From NCBI GenBank assembly GCA_035763085.1, contig DASUBV010000030.1:1-7180 (forward strand): 7,180 nucleotides of DNA. Reading direction: 5' to 3'. Positions within the stretch are counted from its first letter, which is position 1. Each line of letters opens with the position of its first letter. The translations under genes were made by a program, and so were the position numbers. The notes beneath the pieces are model-generated. The model ran no database searches and was not told the DNA's origin. It saw nothing but the letters and a program-made list of their open reading frames with translations. The stretch comes from DASUBV01 sp035763085 (GTDB taxonomy: Bacteria; Actinomycetota; Actinomycetes; Streptosporangiales; Streptosporangiaceae). Shown piece after piece: positions 6,484 through 7,180 of this stretch.

Positions 6484-6513
6484 ACAATGCCCCCCGGCGG
6501 AACTGGATGTCAA
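6484..6513 (-). promoter_or_regulatory. Probable promoter of the beta-propeller gene
   Basis: Read on the minus strand, a perfect TTGACA -35 box lies at 6513-6508. After an 18-nt spacer comes CATTGT at 6489-6484, which keeps the A2, T3 and T6 of the -10 consensus. Transcription would begin near 6477, giving a leader of about 20 nt before the ATG at 6458. This excludes the GTG at 6485 as start codon if the promoter is used. Confidence 0.45.
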
Positions 6514-6524
6514 AGGTTCCGCCG
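6495..6524. promoter_or_regulatory. 9-bp inverted repeat spanning the -35 box, probable operator
   Basis: CGGCGGAAC (6495-6503) and GTTCCGCCG (6516-6524) are perfect inverted copies separated by 12 nt. The spacer holds the TTGACA -35 box of the propeller gene. Arm centres are 21 bp apart, close to two helical turns, which suits a dimeric repressor competing with RNA polymerase. The candidate regulator is not identified in this window. Confidence 0.5.
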
Positions 6525-6541
6525 CAGAACTATAGCCTTCC

Positions 6542-6562
6542 GGCCGGGAGCCATGCCCGGCC
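6542..6562. repeat. GC-rich 7-bp inverted repeat in the intergenic region
   Basis: GGCCGGG (6542-6548) and CCCGGCC (6556-6562) are perfect arms around a 7-nt loop. The repeat lies between the propeller promoter and the transporter remnant. No T-run follows on either strand, so it is not a classic terminator; in such GC-rich DNA chance is a real possibility. Confidence 0.35.
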
Positions 6563-6602
6563 AATAACCCTTTGCAGTACGGGTTTTCGGCAGGCTGGGG
6601 CT

Positions 6603-6901
6603 GTGACTCCGGGAGGGTCCCGGCAGCGGCTGACGCTGACTGCGGCGTGCACCCCTCAGGTCATGATGCTGCTGGATGTCCTGATCGTGAGCGTTGCCCG
6701 GCCGGCCATGCAGCGCGAGCCCCGTCTTTGGCCTGCGGGCCTGGAATGGGCGGTGGGTGCCTGCGCCCTGGCGCTGGCCCTGGCCGCCCTGATTCCCCGG
6801 GCGGCCATTTCGGGCGCACGCGCATATTCGTGGCGGGCGCCATCGATTTCCAGCTGGCGTCCCGAGCTGCCCTCTCTTGGCAGGAATCCCGGAAAGCCTA
6901 G
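6603..6901 (+). pseudogene. Truncated, frameshifted remnant of a DHA2-family MFS transporter
   Basis: From a GTG at 6603, the reading RQRLTLTAACTPQVMMLLD and then VLIVSVARPAMQ matches the first membrane helix and the LDxTIVNVALPAIQ-type motif of 14-helix DHA2 (EmrB/QacA) drug exporters. PAGLEWAVGACALALALAAL then matches the loop and second helix. Around 6785-6800 the similarity leaves this frame and continues in the frame offset by two: GGHFGRTRIFVAGAIDFQLAS (from 6800) corresponds to the conserved loop 2-3 motif GGxxxDxxGRRRxFLxG and the third helix, with about four residues missing. That frame stops at 6899-6901. The remaining eleven or so helices are absent, because the opposite-strand gene begins to occupy the DNA there. 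No function is expected. The assignment rests on motif recognition, so a homology search should confirm it. Confidence 0.7.
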
Positions 6902-7180
6902 GCAGAGGCCAGGAACAGGTAGCGGTTCAGGCTGAAGAAATAGTCCCGGCCGAGGCTGATCAGGTCATCCGCCCACGCGGCCGCCTCGTCGGGCGTGATG
7001 CCGCCGTGGCCGGGGACGAACTCGCTGATCATGCCGATCATCGACGCGCTGTAGCTGTTCTCGGAGCAGCTGGTGTTCAGCAGCGGGACCACCTGGCAGC
7101 CGGTGACCTGCAGCCCCGCGTCGGCCAGCAGCCCGGCGAGCCGGCGCGGCAGGTGCGGGTCAACGAGGTGGTCGTCCCAG
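6898..7180 (-). CDS. C-terminal part of a probable SAM-dependent methyltransferase (cut by window edge)
   Basis: At least 93 codons are open on the minus strand from the right edge to a TAG at 6898-6900, so the gene enters from outside the window and has no start here. The reading begins WDDHLVDPHLPRRLAGLLAD and continues AGLQVTGCQVVPLLNTSCSENSYSASMIG, ending DDLISLGRDYFFSLNRYLFLASA. The segment with an early Trp-x-x-His, PHLPRRL, a helix and AGLQV is typical of the part after the SAM-binding core in UbiE/ArsM-like methyltransferases, as is the closing SLNRYLFLA strand. The catalytic core is not in the window. A GTG at 7092 is internal, not the start. It converges with the transporter remnant, sharing the stop-codon bases. 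The methyltransferase call is an inference from the C-terminal pattern. Confidence 0.62.
   Translation of the reverse strand, partial: WDDHLVDPHLPRRLAGLLADAGLQVTGCQVVPLLNTSCSENSYSASMIGMISEFVPGHGGITPDEAAAWADDLISLGRDYFFSLNRYLFLASA

Overview
The window comes from a very GC-rich chromosome with strong G/C preference at third codon positions, GTG starts and candidate leaderless promoters. This suggests an actinobacterium, probably a filamentous soil type; the sequence alone does not fix the genus. No rRNA, tRNA or CRISPR array is visible.

Layout, left to right. (1) A minus-strand class I SAM-dependent methyltransferase (72-722). (2) A TnpB-only IS200/IS605-family (IS1341-type) element at about 783-2065, inserted just upstream of the methyltransferase start. 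It carries an apparently intact RNA-guided nuclease gene, a left-end palindrome, and a right end whose folded sequence overlaps the tnpB 3' end and looks like an omega RNA (reRNA). (3) A plus-strand run of three genes: a cytoplasmic beta-lactamase-fold serine hydrolase (2256-3695), an HxlR-family regulator (3714-4079) and an F420-dependent NADP reductase-like oxidoreductase (4155-4817). (4) A convergent minus-strand gene for a secreted, probably eight-bladed PQQ-repeat beta-propeller protein (4848-6458). Its promoter region holds a 9-bp dyad centred on a TTGACA -35 box. (5) A short, frameshifted, truncated remnant of a DHA2-type MFS drug transporter (6603-6901), ending tail to tail with (6) the C-terminal part of a second methyltransferase-like protein that runs off the right edge (6898-7180).

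How the genes fit together. The HxlR regulator and the reductase after it form a plausible redox or electrophile-responsive pair, with the serine hydrolase 18 nt upstream possibly co-transcribed. The other genes look like independent accessory genes. The TnpB element and the MFS remnant show that this stretch has been subject to insertion and decay.

I found no clearly new multi-gene system. The most interesting items are the intact TnpB/omega RNA unit with its readable natural guide, the operator-like dyad upstream of the propeller gene, and the transporter fossil.
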